57,000 nucleotides of DNA, taken from NCBI RefSeq assembly GCF_963678635.1, contig NW_026971283.1, forward strand, positions 1 through 57,000, given 5' to 3'. Source of the stretch: Symsagittifera roscoffensis (lineage: Eukaryota > Xenacoelomorpha > Acoela > Convolutidae). The translations under genes and the position numbers were made by a program. Below the pieces are notes generated by a model. The model was not told the DNA's origin. It ran no database searches and saw only the letters and a list, made by a program, of their open reading frames with translations. Positions 29,943 to 40,362 of the stretch are shown one piece after another. The first letter of the stretch is position 1. Each line of letters starts with the position of its first letter.

Positions 29943-31860
29943 AGCGTACCCGAAACAAGTGACTCAAGAAGGCGATGTTCAGAGATATGGTGGAATGAAG
30001 ACAATTAGGAAAGACGAGGCAATCTTTGCAGCGTATGACAAAGCAGAAATGAGAAAAGCAAAAGTTATGATAATCGCGAACTCAGACTTTGTACATACCT
30101 CCAAGTCTCTCTTTTGGCCTGACGTTATAATGTTGGCAGCGGTCGACCTAGACCTAATGCAGTCGGCGTCAATGGCAATCGGGGTACAACGACAGATGAA
30201 AATGAACCGAATCAAAATCGTATTTGCCGGTATGAACGACCATCTACACAGTAGGGGTTTCCTGAGCAGACTCAGAGAGCCTACTACGGCCGAAGACGCT
30301 GCATGGCCAGCTCTAATGGATATCCTCAAACCGATGGTTGAAGTAGTAGACACCCTGAAAGAAGGTGCCTTCCCCAAGATAATACCGAGAGCCGTGTTTG
30401 CACTGTCTCTGGGATATGCACATCTCCCGGATGGACTGAAGTTTGTATACGCGATGGTGGCGTTGCTCTAGGAAGGGAAATATGATGTGATCATATCTGC
30501 CCCAAATAGCGGAATAGAGATGGAGAACCTAAGACCACTTATGCCGGAATTACCTGCGGTGTTGTCTGACATCTCGAATACGATGCGAGGATTTAAGGAC
30601 CATTCACTACACATGTTAGTGTTAGACGAAGTACTGGGGTTGGAACTGTGCAACTTCAGCCGAACATTTGAACTGAAACCAGGAATTGACGATGACCATC
30701 GAGTAATCGTAGCGATGCCAAACCACTTATGGTTCCGAGGAATGGAAGTAAAGGAGGAAGGAGAAAGAAGGAAAAATTCCAAGGAGACGAGAGCTCACTT
30801 GGAAGCGATGGTCCGGAGAACGAAACCAGAGGCTAATAAGTGGCTACACTTGACCCCTCGAATAGCCGCATTGGGCGCGGACGCTTTCGAGCGAGGCCCA
30901 GTCATGATCAGGAAAATCTGTGCCTACCTGGTGAAAGAGGTAAGCCTGGCCGAAAATGCTGAAAAGAAGTCAGCCGAGTTCGTAAACAGAGTGTGCCAAG
31001 TTGCCCTGGAAGCTTTCTGGACACCGAATGTAAAGGGAGAAGAAGGCTTTGACCGGACTGACAGCATGCTGGAAGGGTTAGGAGCCGCGTGCACCGCGTC
31101 CTTCTTGGCGAAAGTTTACCCGTCGCTTTCTCGATACCTGATAAAAGAATTCCTCCATGCAGTCGTAGAAGTATCGATTGTTGAATTACTAGCCCGGTTC
31201 GTGACATTTGGAGCAGACAACTTCGTGAGAGGACCAGCGATACTGCTCACCGAAGGAGTGCGGAATTTGCGATAAGATGCACTTCTAACGTTAATTGCGA
31301 TAACACACGGAAACTTGGGAGGATTGATGAATCTGACACGCTACCCGGAGCAGCTGAGGGAGAACGTGAGGAGATTCGACGTGAAGCGATCCACGGATTC
31401 CTGGACTAAGATAAGAGATGTGCGACATACTCTTATCCAATACCTCTTGCAGTAAAATCGCTTTGGAATAGGAGAGGATGAGACGATTCAGAAGGAGGAA
31501 GACGTGCGACGTCATGCTGGGGGCATGCCCCTGATAACTGACCTGTGCTTAGCTTTGAGGACCGATCTCTTAGCATTGATCAGGGGAGCCACGGAGTTCG
31601 TGACAAGGATTTACGGTCCGGCAGTCACGTTTGCGTTCTCTGACGTTAAGGTGGAGACTTACAGGAGTTCGGTGTTGCACCTGAACCTCTTATCAGCAGT
31701 GGACGGAAGTGCACTTAACTGGTGTGAGCAACACGCACTACGAGAATCGATGAGTGAGAACTTATTCGCGAAGATATCAGAGCCGGAGATGACCGTCATA
31801 AAAATGATGATCACTTCCATGACAGGATGGGAGAAGTGGGTAGAGGGCACATCGAGGTAA
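29893..31860 (+). pseudogene. long retroelement protein with second SGNH-like region
   Basis: A single frame of about 656 codons with three internal stops (TAG 30469, TAA 31273, TAA 31453). Residues near 30060 (VMIIANSDF), FAGMNDHLHSRG (GMND at 30229-30240) and NHLWFR near 30720 have the spacing of a degenerate SGNH fold, with GMND in place of GTNN. The last 300 residues (FLAKVYPSLSRYLIKEF, FGADNFVRGP) are helical and unrecognised. It lies downstream of the GDS ORF, so the pair may be tandem SGNH domains of one polyprotein. Confidence 0.4.
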
Positions 31861-32017
31861 TCCCGAAGCTCTGGAAACTAAGGCCCTACAAAAAGACGAA
31901 CGGCGAAGTCACAAGAATATGGCTGCAGCATATCATAAATTGAGAGAAGAAACGAAAGGCTGGGGTGACTACAAGAAATTGCCAGAATAAATCCCTGAAT
32001 TCCTTTTGGTTAGAAGG

Positions 32018-33235
32018 ATGTTGCTCGGAGCAGACTCCGTAGTGCAAACCCCTAGGTTGAGAGCCTTTGAAACTAATGAAAAGAGGGTAGCGAAAATCTC
32101 CGTGATGATGGACCCGTGCTTTGTGGGCAGAAACGCCGCAGTGCTGAAGTATACGCAGTTTGCCCACACGGATGAAACAACGAGGAGACGAATGAGCAAT
32201 ATAGCGACTCCGAAGCCTGGACGATTTGACGAGGAATGGGCGAAATTGAATCTAGCGCCTATGATCATGAGAGGCGAGGCTGACTTACCAGAAGCCTCCC
32301 TAATCTTAACGAGCGTAAAACCAGGGTTAACGGTGGGCGGAAAACTACAGACTAGAACCATGCTAGCACCCATCGGCTGTGAAGAAGTCAAGGTAGTTCA
32401 CGGAGAGGAGGAAGATCAGTCAGCCGGCAGGCTGGTTGTACCGAAACTTCCAGATGGAGCAAGGGATGAAGAGCAAGGGACCTCAAGTTCAGGAAAAGTT
32501 CCAAAGCGAGACGATGGGCAGGAAGGAAGACGTCAATCGGAAGAGCCTATTCAAAAGGATCCCGATCAGGCCGAGAAAGAGGACGATAAGGCTTCAACAG
32601 GAGGGATGTTCAGCCTGGACTTCGTCTTCCTCAGCGACTTTGAAAACGGCACGGACACGTTGGAAGCGACGACTGAGTCGGCAGACGAGGGAACTTCCAC
32701 CCTGGAACTCCCGTCGGCCTTTATGGAAACGAACTGGAACTTGCCGGAGAGCAGCACTCCGAGCAATTCTAAAAACATCGAGATTAAGAAACTCTTGATG
32801 GAATCACCAAGGAGAAGAGGAATAGAAGGCATTGCTAGATTACCCGTCTTGAGAACGTTGCCCGAAGAAGAGTGGGAAGTTCATCATAGAGACCTCGAAA
32901 ATAGAACGGGATGCAGTATGGACAGAGTAGCCTTCATGGAAGAGGTCTGGACAGTAGTTCAGAGCTACGGGACCCAGTCTGTTTTGAAAATAGGTCTCAA
33001 CCGACCACTAATGCGGGAAGTCCTTGACCAACTCGACGAGTGCGAAGGGAGATTGAGCAAGTTACTGATTGACTCGGCCACTGACGAGAGTGAGGCAAAC
33101 TCTCCTATAAAGATGACGCCGCAAGAAGACAAAGAAGAATCAGTATATCTGTCAAGAACCCGAAAGGGAATGATGCGATCAAAGATGGTGATTGACAGGA
33201 TTAATGAAATTAAATTGAACTTGGCAGCAAAGTGA
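32018..33235 (+). CDS. hypothetical retroelement protein, 405 aa
   Basis: The longest intact ORF on the plus strand; ATG at 32018, TGA end. The N-terminal 110 residues are compact and mixed (FVGRNAAVLKYTQFAHTDE). The middle (about residues 125-200) is a very acidic and lysine-rich disordered stretch. The C-terminal part has LPEEEWEVHHRDLENRTGC and a helical end. No known domain. It sits between the SGNH-like region and the 3' protein, in line with one element. It stays open while its neighbours are broken, perhaps by chance. Confidence 0.5.
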   Translation: MLLGADSVVQTPRLRAFETNEKRVAKISVMMDPCFVGRNAAVLKYTQFAHTDETTRRRMSNIATPKPGRFDEEWAKLNLAPMIMRGEADLPEASLILTSVKPGLTVGGKLQTRTMLAPIGCEEVKVVHGEEEDQSAGRLVVPKLPDGARDEEQGTSSSGKVPKRDDGQEGRRQSEEPIQKDPDQAEKEDDKASTGGMFSLDFVFLSDFENGTDTLEATTESADEGTSTLELPSAFMETNWNLPESSTPSNSKNIEIKKLLMESPRRRGIEGIARLPVLRTLPEEEWEVHHRDLENRTGCSMDRVAFMEEVWTVVQSYGTQSVLKIGLNRPLMREVLDQLDECEGRLSKLLIDSATDESEANSPIKMTPQEDKEESVYLSRTRKGMMRSKMVIDRINEIKLNLAAK

Positions 33236-33236
33236 C

Positions 33237-33479
33237 ATTGAGGAAAGCTGGAAAAACAAAGGTGGATTCCAAGATCTCGATAAAAAGCTGTCAACTCAGC
33301 CAAAAGAAAACGCGTCGAGGAAGCCATGGACATTGGACAGGTTGATGATCGATTGCCTGGCACATACAGGAGGTTGACTGACGTAGCGATGGTGCCATCC
33401 ATTCTCATGGCAGGATTAAAGACAGCCAGTTAAAAAAATCACGAGGAGTGACCGCACTCTGACTGCAGCGACGTTAGAA
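33237..33479. other. gap between retroelement ORFs
   Basis: No open frame of note. Probably coding sequence of the same polyprotein with frameshifts. Confidence 0.3.
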
Positions 33480-34632
33480 ATGGATATACTCAGCCAAAGT
33501 GGAGAGAGTACCCTTAAAGATTTCAAGCCGTCTCCCATGAACCACGGAAAGGAAAGCGTCGTAGGACAACTGGTCCCAGTGGAATTTAACCGACTCACAG
33601 TGTCGGAAACTGTATCGATTGATGATCCCGTCGGTGAATACATGGAGATGTTGGAACACAAAAATTCAGCCAGAGGACACTTAATTGCCATAGAAGTGCT
33701 ATGGAAGGTGCTATGGAAGGTTGCTATGGACAAAGTGCTATGGAAGGTTATTCGGAAGCGATGATGCAAGGAACCATCCCATCCTGAAGCAGAAGGCATA
33801 CGGAACACTGGTATCGTCTGCAATGCATGCGGAAACGATCGAGCAGTTGGTAAGCCTATCATGGGGAGCAGTAGTGTTACGATACTTCGAAGAAGAAATG
33901 AGAACCACGCCGAAGATACACGCTCTGATAGCAATACCCTATGTGAGAACTGGACTGACACGCGGGGAATCTGGTTCGGAAGAAAGAAAAAGATCGAAGG
34001 GAGAAAAGGTGTTCTTAACGACGAGTATGAGAGATCTGATAGCCCAAGAAGGAGCAGCAGTAGCACGCGCGAAGCGGAGAGACGCTCTCTGTTTCATTCG
34101 ATTCATGATAGAACAAATATCAGTGCCAGCCTTGAATACTTGTATCAAGATGCTAAGAGAAGGTGATGAAGGAGCGAAAGCCTTGCTCTTACTAGCGCTT
34201 TTGGACATCCATCAGAGTAAGCCGATGCGAGTGAACATGAAGGAGCCTGTGGAGCTGGAACCGATAAAAAAGATTGACGAAATGAGGAAATACTCTAACA
34301 AGGAGATGAAGCTCGCAAAAGAATCTATGGGAGCACTGCCGAAGTCCAGTGAAAACTGTGGACCGATCAGGAAGAAGTCATACAGTTACGTATCCGGAAT
34401 CATAGGGATGGCGTGCAACCCTTTCATAAATGAAGACATACGCGATTGCTTCTTTGATTACGAGCAAGCAGTGTTGCTAAGATTCTGGACGTCACGAATT
34501 GCAACGATAAGAAGCGCTGCTAATCAGCAGACCAAGCTGGGACTGGTGTTGAAGGAAACGGTGACTGCATCTTCGGTGCCAAAATCTGACAACCGAGTGA
34601 GTTTGGTTTGGGATTCTCGGACGAACTGCTGA
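33480..34632 (+). pseudogene. retroelement 3' protein, N-terminal part
   Basis: ATG at 33480 to 33764, then another frame to 34632. A short tandem microrepeat 'gtgctatggaaggt' lies near 33700-33745. The segment KKIDEMRKYSNKEMKLAKE ... SYVSGIIGMACNPFI is homologous to the minus-strand ORF at 42134-42502 (DEIRRFYNKKF, YVSGVMEMAYNPFL). Conservation between two otherwise different copies shows it is real protein. Function unknown. Confidence 0.5.
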
Positions 34633-35772
34633 GAACGAGTTTGATGGTGGTTTGGGAACTGATGAAACCATCATGGTGTCCGAGTCCTAACGCGGATTCG
34701 ATATTGCGTGCGACACAGGATGTGCAGAGGGAATTGAATTCAGACTTTAACTTGCGTGACTTGAACATCATTTACAATTTGATGATGACAGCCTCTAAGA
34801 GCAACGGAGAAGACAAAGTAGAGTTGCCTGGCTGGGAGCCAGAAGACTGGGTTAAACCTGGTAGCTGTCTGGCAGAAGTCTGTGGACTGGAAGGTCACAT
34901 CTGTGGAAGTCTAGATTGCGTAAAGACCCTGGAGAAACAAAACAAGCAATTGGCGATATTGTTTGGGATCATTGTGATGAAAGCAAAAACGGAAACGGAA
35001 TTGCCATGGAGGAACCGAGGTGAATCTAGTGACCGCACTAGGATTCTACAGTATGTTTGGTTCTTTAGAGTCACTATTGAATCTAGAACAAAAGCATGAG
35101 ATGGTCACGACCATCAGTGTAGAAGTGTTGCCGGGAGTTTTGCAAACCGAGCAAAAGTATATTGGATAGTGGAGATAAGCGATCGGGGCGGAAATGAACA
35201 CAAGGCACAGTCAAACCTATCGTAGACCTACAGGAGCAAGATATTTAGTGGGATCAACTCTAGCTCCGATGTGCAAGAGCAGATACCCAGTGCATTTTGT
35301 AGCGGTGGATAAGAAAAGTACGAGAACGATCGTGGATCAAGCCTTCTCAGTGCCAAAATGCGTAAGACTAGCGAGAATGTCAGAAAAATTCTACGAGTTA
35401 CTGTACAAAATGTTCTCAGCAGTTCCAGAGAGAATCAAAGAGGAATTAGAATCGATACTGGGAAAGAAGCTCATGGGATACGCCAGTGGGAACTTCAGTG
35501 ACTTTGAAAGACAAAAGCAGAAAGGGTCAACAGTCACGGAATACAATGCAGTAGATGAGAATGATGAAGTCCACCGAGTGATGATGGAAGTGGAAGCACT
35601 ACTGGAAGCGTCGGGAAAGCGTAATTGGAGGAGCATCATGTCGACACATGATGAATTTCCCTACCATTGCTTGCTACAAACATGGTGGTACCCCGGGCGT
35701 AGTAATCTGGTGTTGATCTGGGGCTGTGGAGAGCTGCTCTCAACGGGTTTACCACAGATTCATCACAGGTAG
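34608..35772 (+). pseudogene. retroelement 3' protein, Cys/His motif part
   Basis: Frames at 34608-35099, about 35049-35169 and 35194-35772. Motif C-x4-C-x4-H-x-C-x4-C in PGSCLAEVCGLEGHICGSLDC (residues about 85-102 of the first frame). Later segments SVEVLPGVLQTEQKY and FSVPKCVRLARMS match the minus-strand copy. Possible zinc knuckle. Confidence 0.5.
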
Positions 35773-36400
35773 TGATCGTGGGAGTTATGATGGTGATACG
35801 ATGGCTGGAAGCTCATGTAAGAATAACAATAGACAAGAAACGCCTATGAAAGAACAATTGCAGGAATTGGATTGTCTATAAGATTTAGGTCTTTTTGAGA
35901 CAATGTGCAAGATCTTGAACATTCCATTGGAAGTGAAAAAGATATGGGCCAGAAGACGACTGATGCCATGCTTCAGAGCCAACATGACTGCATGGTTGTA
36001 CGAGTATGCCAAGAAGCATATGTAGAAGCACAGCAGAGTGTACAGTGCGTATCAGCTGGACATTGGTTTAGGAGCTTTCAGGCGAGCTTTTAAAACTCAT
36101 CGGAATGCAGTAACCACCGAAGTGAAGAGAACTTCGAGGACAAGTGAATGTGACGAAAGGGAAAAAGAAGAGATCTTGGAGGAAGATTTGGAGAGAAACG
36201 TGACGTTGTGCCTCCACAACAGCTTCTGCCGAAACAGAGAAACTAACGTTGATCCTCTACCTTGCTGTAAACAAAGAGTAGAAGAGCAGAAGTGTTGGAG
36301 GACTGCCTCCAACAGCGTCAGAATAGCTAGCGACGTGTTGCAAGACACAGAGATTGAAAGTTCGGAGTCAATGTCGCAGGAGGAGGAGATGGAACATTGA
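35773..36400 (+). pseudogene. retroelement 3' protein, C-terminal part
   Basis: Frameshifted remains: LFETMCKILNIPLEVKKIWARR and ACFRANMTAWLYEYAKKHM, then the frame 36038-36400 with a Cys-rich patch (CCKQRVEEQKCW) and an acidic end SSESMSQEEEMEH. It matches the minus-strand ORF at 40363-41028 (LFETACKVFAIPMEV, FRATLTSWLYMITKDHM). Confidence 0.5.
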
Positions 36401-36770
36401 CAAGTGGCCGAAAAACAAGATAAAAAAGAAAAAAAATTAGAAGAATTTAGAAGTTTAAGAACTTCTAAACGACTAAAACAAAGAGTCAACAAAGAAAGAA
36501 ACAAAGAAGCAACGAAATAGAAATGATAAAACGCACAAAAAAAAGAATATTTTTGTGCGTGAGAAAAACTCAAATGAGAAACAAAGCAACTAAGTTTGCA
36601 ATTGAAACTGAAGAGAAAACATTTAGTTGAGTTTTGAAGATTAAAGAATTTATTGCATTCAAAAATTTGCATTATGATTTTAGTTAGTGGCTTTAGAGAC
36701 ACTTTTTATTTATCTAGAAAGGCTTGAGTGGAGAATATATATAAATATTCCAGCCTGCATGATTGTTTTT
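36401..36770. other. AT-rich 3' flank
   Basis: A-rich stretch with a palindrome at 36448-36467 (arms 'tagaagtt'/'aacttcta'). No gene. Confidence 0.4.
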
Positions 36771-37760
36771 AATCAACTAAGACGACTGATATTTTTGTGG
36801 TGACATGAAAAGCTTGGGTAATCTCTCGAAGAGGGAGATTATTTCATTGTTCCTTCTAACCACCGAACTCCTTTATTTTGACAGTCAGGGCCAATAACAA
36901 CTAAATTACCGAAGGGAAGAGCATAGTAGGATAATTTTAGTTTGTTGGTTGGCAGGACTGTCCTGCGTCCCAACATTTTTTAAACCTAAGAGAAAAAACT
37001 TTAAATCGGGACATAGACGTTGGAAGTCAGAAAAAATGTTTTATCTTAAGTTATATCCTCGAAAGTGCAGATTAGTGAAAGAATTTGAAAGTCTATAGTG
37101 GTGTAGTATGATGCCATTTGTGTTTTGCAGTGAGTCGATATGACGTGGATAAGAGTGATTTCATGCATTTTGTAAATTCTGTTCGATAGCACTGTACTAT
37201 GTTGATGAAGACTACAGGACTCGATGAGGACATTGACCGGGCTGTCCCGGGAGTATGTGAAGTTCGACCAGAATGGTCAAAATGCAATTTCGCATTCGAA
37301 TTTTTATTGGAACATCTAACCGAGAAGATTGGTGGTTTTTATGAATTAGTGACGTTAATTGAACGATCAGACAGATCGGGAGGGGTTGGTTTTGACTGAC
37401 ATGCTAAATTTTCGATTTGAACGTGAACGAAACGTAACCTTTTATTATTTCGCACACACTGAAACTGCGAAAACAGAACAACAAGCTTCTCAGAGAGAAC
37501 AACAAGATTCTCAGAGAGAACAACAACGGAAAAACGACAGCAGATTGATGTAACAGTCGCCTACTTCGGTCACATATGAGGTTAAAGAAAAATAGGCCCC
37601 ATAACCATTGGCTCAAGAGTCAGGGACACTATCTCTTGTGTTTTTCTACCTCGAACGGTCGGAGCCAATTCGGTTCGCTTGCGACAAGAGACTAAAAACC
37701 CGTTACAGCTTAAAGGCCACTACCAAAATACCCCCCACTCTAGAAAATAAGAACGTCCCC
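36771..37760. repeat. long direct repeat, left copy (LTR candidate)
   Basis: Matches 56052-57000 almost throughout, displaced by 19,281 bases at the start and 19,250 at the end; the right copy lacks about 30 bases near 37030-37062. It holds short ORFs (37199-37399, 37359-37553 with Gln/Glu repeats) that look non-genic. The two copies bracket the minus-strand retrotransposon, as LTRs would, but TG...CA ends and a primer-binding site were not established. Confidence 0.5.
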
Positions 37761-40342
37761 ATACTTAGGTCTCAGAATACCCAAAATACACGAACGCCGT
37801 TAAAAACAGGGTCGGAACAATCCGTCAAGTTACTTTTTATTGGACTGTGGAACTTTGATCCATTTCAGATGGATCAACCTAAAACTCGCCTTATCTCAAC
37901 ATACTTATTATAAAATGCACTCGAGAAAATTAAATTAGGTACTTACATAGCAGCACACTTGAGAAACAGAGTAATTAAACTAATTAATGACTCTAGCATA
38001 AATATAATCGAATATAACTCAAGAAGTTTTCTAACGATGAGTTCCAATCAAGGGAAATAAGTTTTAATTCAAGAAAGTAGTTTTGGAACTGGACCATTGG
38101 GAGACTTCACTTGTCTGCCTTCCCGCTGAAGGTTCACACTGGTCCAGTTGATTCTTGCTCTGCTCTCGTATTTGTTTCGTCTCCTATATCAGATAGGACA
38201 GCTCTACTCTAGTTTTCTACGATGGAAATTGCGAATAACAATTATTTCCCACTGTGTATATTTGACAACTTTCCCGCAGTTGTAATTCGGTTGTTCTGAT
38301 CTTTTATTTGATGTTTTCAGTTGTCGCGAAAAAACTTACATGACAAGGCTCCATTCGAATTTTTGAAAAATAAAACTTCATTCCAAAACCACGTATTTTC
38401 GTGCTCCTCAAGGTCAAACTTCCAGATATGACCGACTGGCATATACTCCCCGGACTCAAGATCGATGTCCTCATCGCGTTCTGCCGTATGTCAGTGAATC
38501 CCCAGAAACCCGAGTGTTACTCAAGATACAGTGCCAGTGGTCATTTACAGAAGTTTGCAGCAGACTTAAGTTTATCTACACCCCAAAATTCACAACCATG
38601 TAAAATTTTCACACTATCGCTAAACAGCAATCAAAATCTGCACACACCTGCACCTGTGAATTTTCGCTTTTTAAGCTAGTACTTTAAAATTTCTTTTGTC
38701 CTATTCAATCAGGAAATTTTCTTGCAGCATTTTGATTTATATAATAGATATAATATATTAATAACAATATCTCATTTGTTAAAATTTCTTTTTCGTGAAC
38801 CTAGATTTCATCCAAGTTCACCACCAAGCCCCTTTCCTTCCCTCTCAAGACTCAAGACTCTAGAATTCCCCACTGAGCCACCTGCTCACCTCGCGTTCTT
38901 CGCCTTCGAGATACCAGACCCAGATGCATTTGACACCGTGATCTGCTTCAACAGTGCCTCTTCGTCATCGGAGCTAATCACGTCAGGGACACTATCTCTT
39001 GTGTTTTTCTACCTCGAACGGTCGGAGCCAATTCGGTTCGCTTGCGACATGAGACTAAAAACCCGTTACAGCTTAAAGGCCACTACCAAAATACCCCCTC
39101 TCTAGAAAATAAGAACGTCCCCATACTTAGGTCTCAGAATACCCAAAATACACGAACGCCGTTAAAAACAGGGTCGGAACAATCCGTCAAGTTACTTTTT
39201 ATTGGACTGTGGAACTTTGATCCATTTCAGATGGATCAACCTAAAACTCGCCTTATCTCAACATACTTATTATAAAATGCACTCGAGAAAATTAAATTAG
39301 GTACTTACATAGCAGCACACTTGAGAAACAGAGTAATTAAACTAATTAATGACTCTAGCATAAATATAATCGAATAGAACTCAAGAAGTTTTCCAACGAT
39401 GAGTTCCAATCAAGGGAAATAAGTTTTAATTCAAGAAAGTAGTTTTGGAACTGGACCATTGGGAGACTTCACTTGTCTGCCTTTCCGTTGAAGGTTCACA
39501 CTGGTCCAGTTGATTCTTGCTCTGCTCTCGTATTTGTTTCGTCTCCTATATCAGATAGGACAGCTCTACTCTAGTTTTCTACGATGGAAATTGCGAATAA
39601 CAATTTCCCACTGTGTATATTTGACAATTTTCCCGCAGTTGTAATTCGGTTGTTCTGATCTTTTATTTGATGTTTTCAGTTGTCGCGAAAAAACTTAGCA
39701 TGACAAGGCTCCATCCGAATTTTTGAAAAATAAAACTTCATTCCAAAACCACGTATTTTCGTGCTCCTCAAGGTCAAACTTCCAGATATGATGGACTGGC
39801 ACACACTCCCCGGACTCAAGATCGATGTCCTCATCGCGTTCTGCCGTATGTCAGTGAATCCCCAGAAACCCGAGTGTTACTCAAGATACAGTGCCAGTGG
39901 TCATTTACAGAAGTTTGCAGCAGACTTAAGTTTATCTACACCCCAAAATTCACAACCATGTAAAATTTTCATACTATCGCTAAACAGCAATCAAAATCTG
40001 CACACACCTGCACCTGTGAATTTTCGCTTTTTAAGCTAGTACTTTAAAATTTCTTTTGTCCTATTCAATCAGGAAATTTTCTTGCAGCATTTTGATTTAT
40101 ATAATAGATATAATATATTAATAACAATATCTCATTTGTTAAAGTTTCTTTTTCGTGAACCTAGATTTCATCCAAGTTCACCACCAAGCCCCTTTCCTTC
40201 CCTCTCAAGACTCAAGACTCTAGAATTCCCCACTGAGCCACCTGCTCACCTCGCGTTCTTCGCCTTCGAGGTACCAGACCCAGATGCATTTGACACCGTG
40301 ATCTGCTTCAACAGTGATTCTTCGTCATCGGAGCTAATCACG
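37621..40342. repeat. 1,363-bp tandem duplication
   Basis: 'cagggacactatctcttgtg' at 37621 recurs at 38984 and the units run in parallel to 'ggagctaatcacg' at about 38983 and 40342. The ORFs 38401-38679 and 39761-40039 (plus strand) are copies of each other. It probably is 3' flank or LTR sequence of the minus-strand element. Confidence 0.85.
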
Positions 40343-40362
40343 ATCTCTTTCCAGGCTTTCAG

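Noticed and set aside
37199-37553. Short plus-strand ORFs in the direct repeat, with a Gln/Glu-rich end
   Set aside because: They overlap in different frames, have stops upstream and no recognisable domain; present in both repeat copies only because the sequence is repeated.
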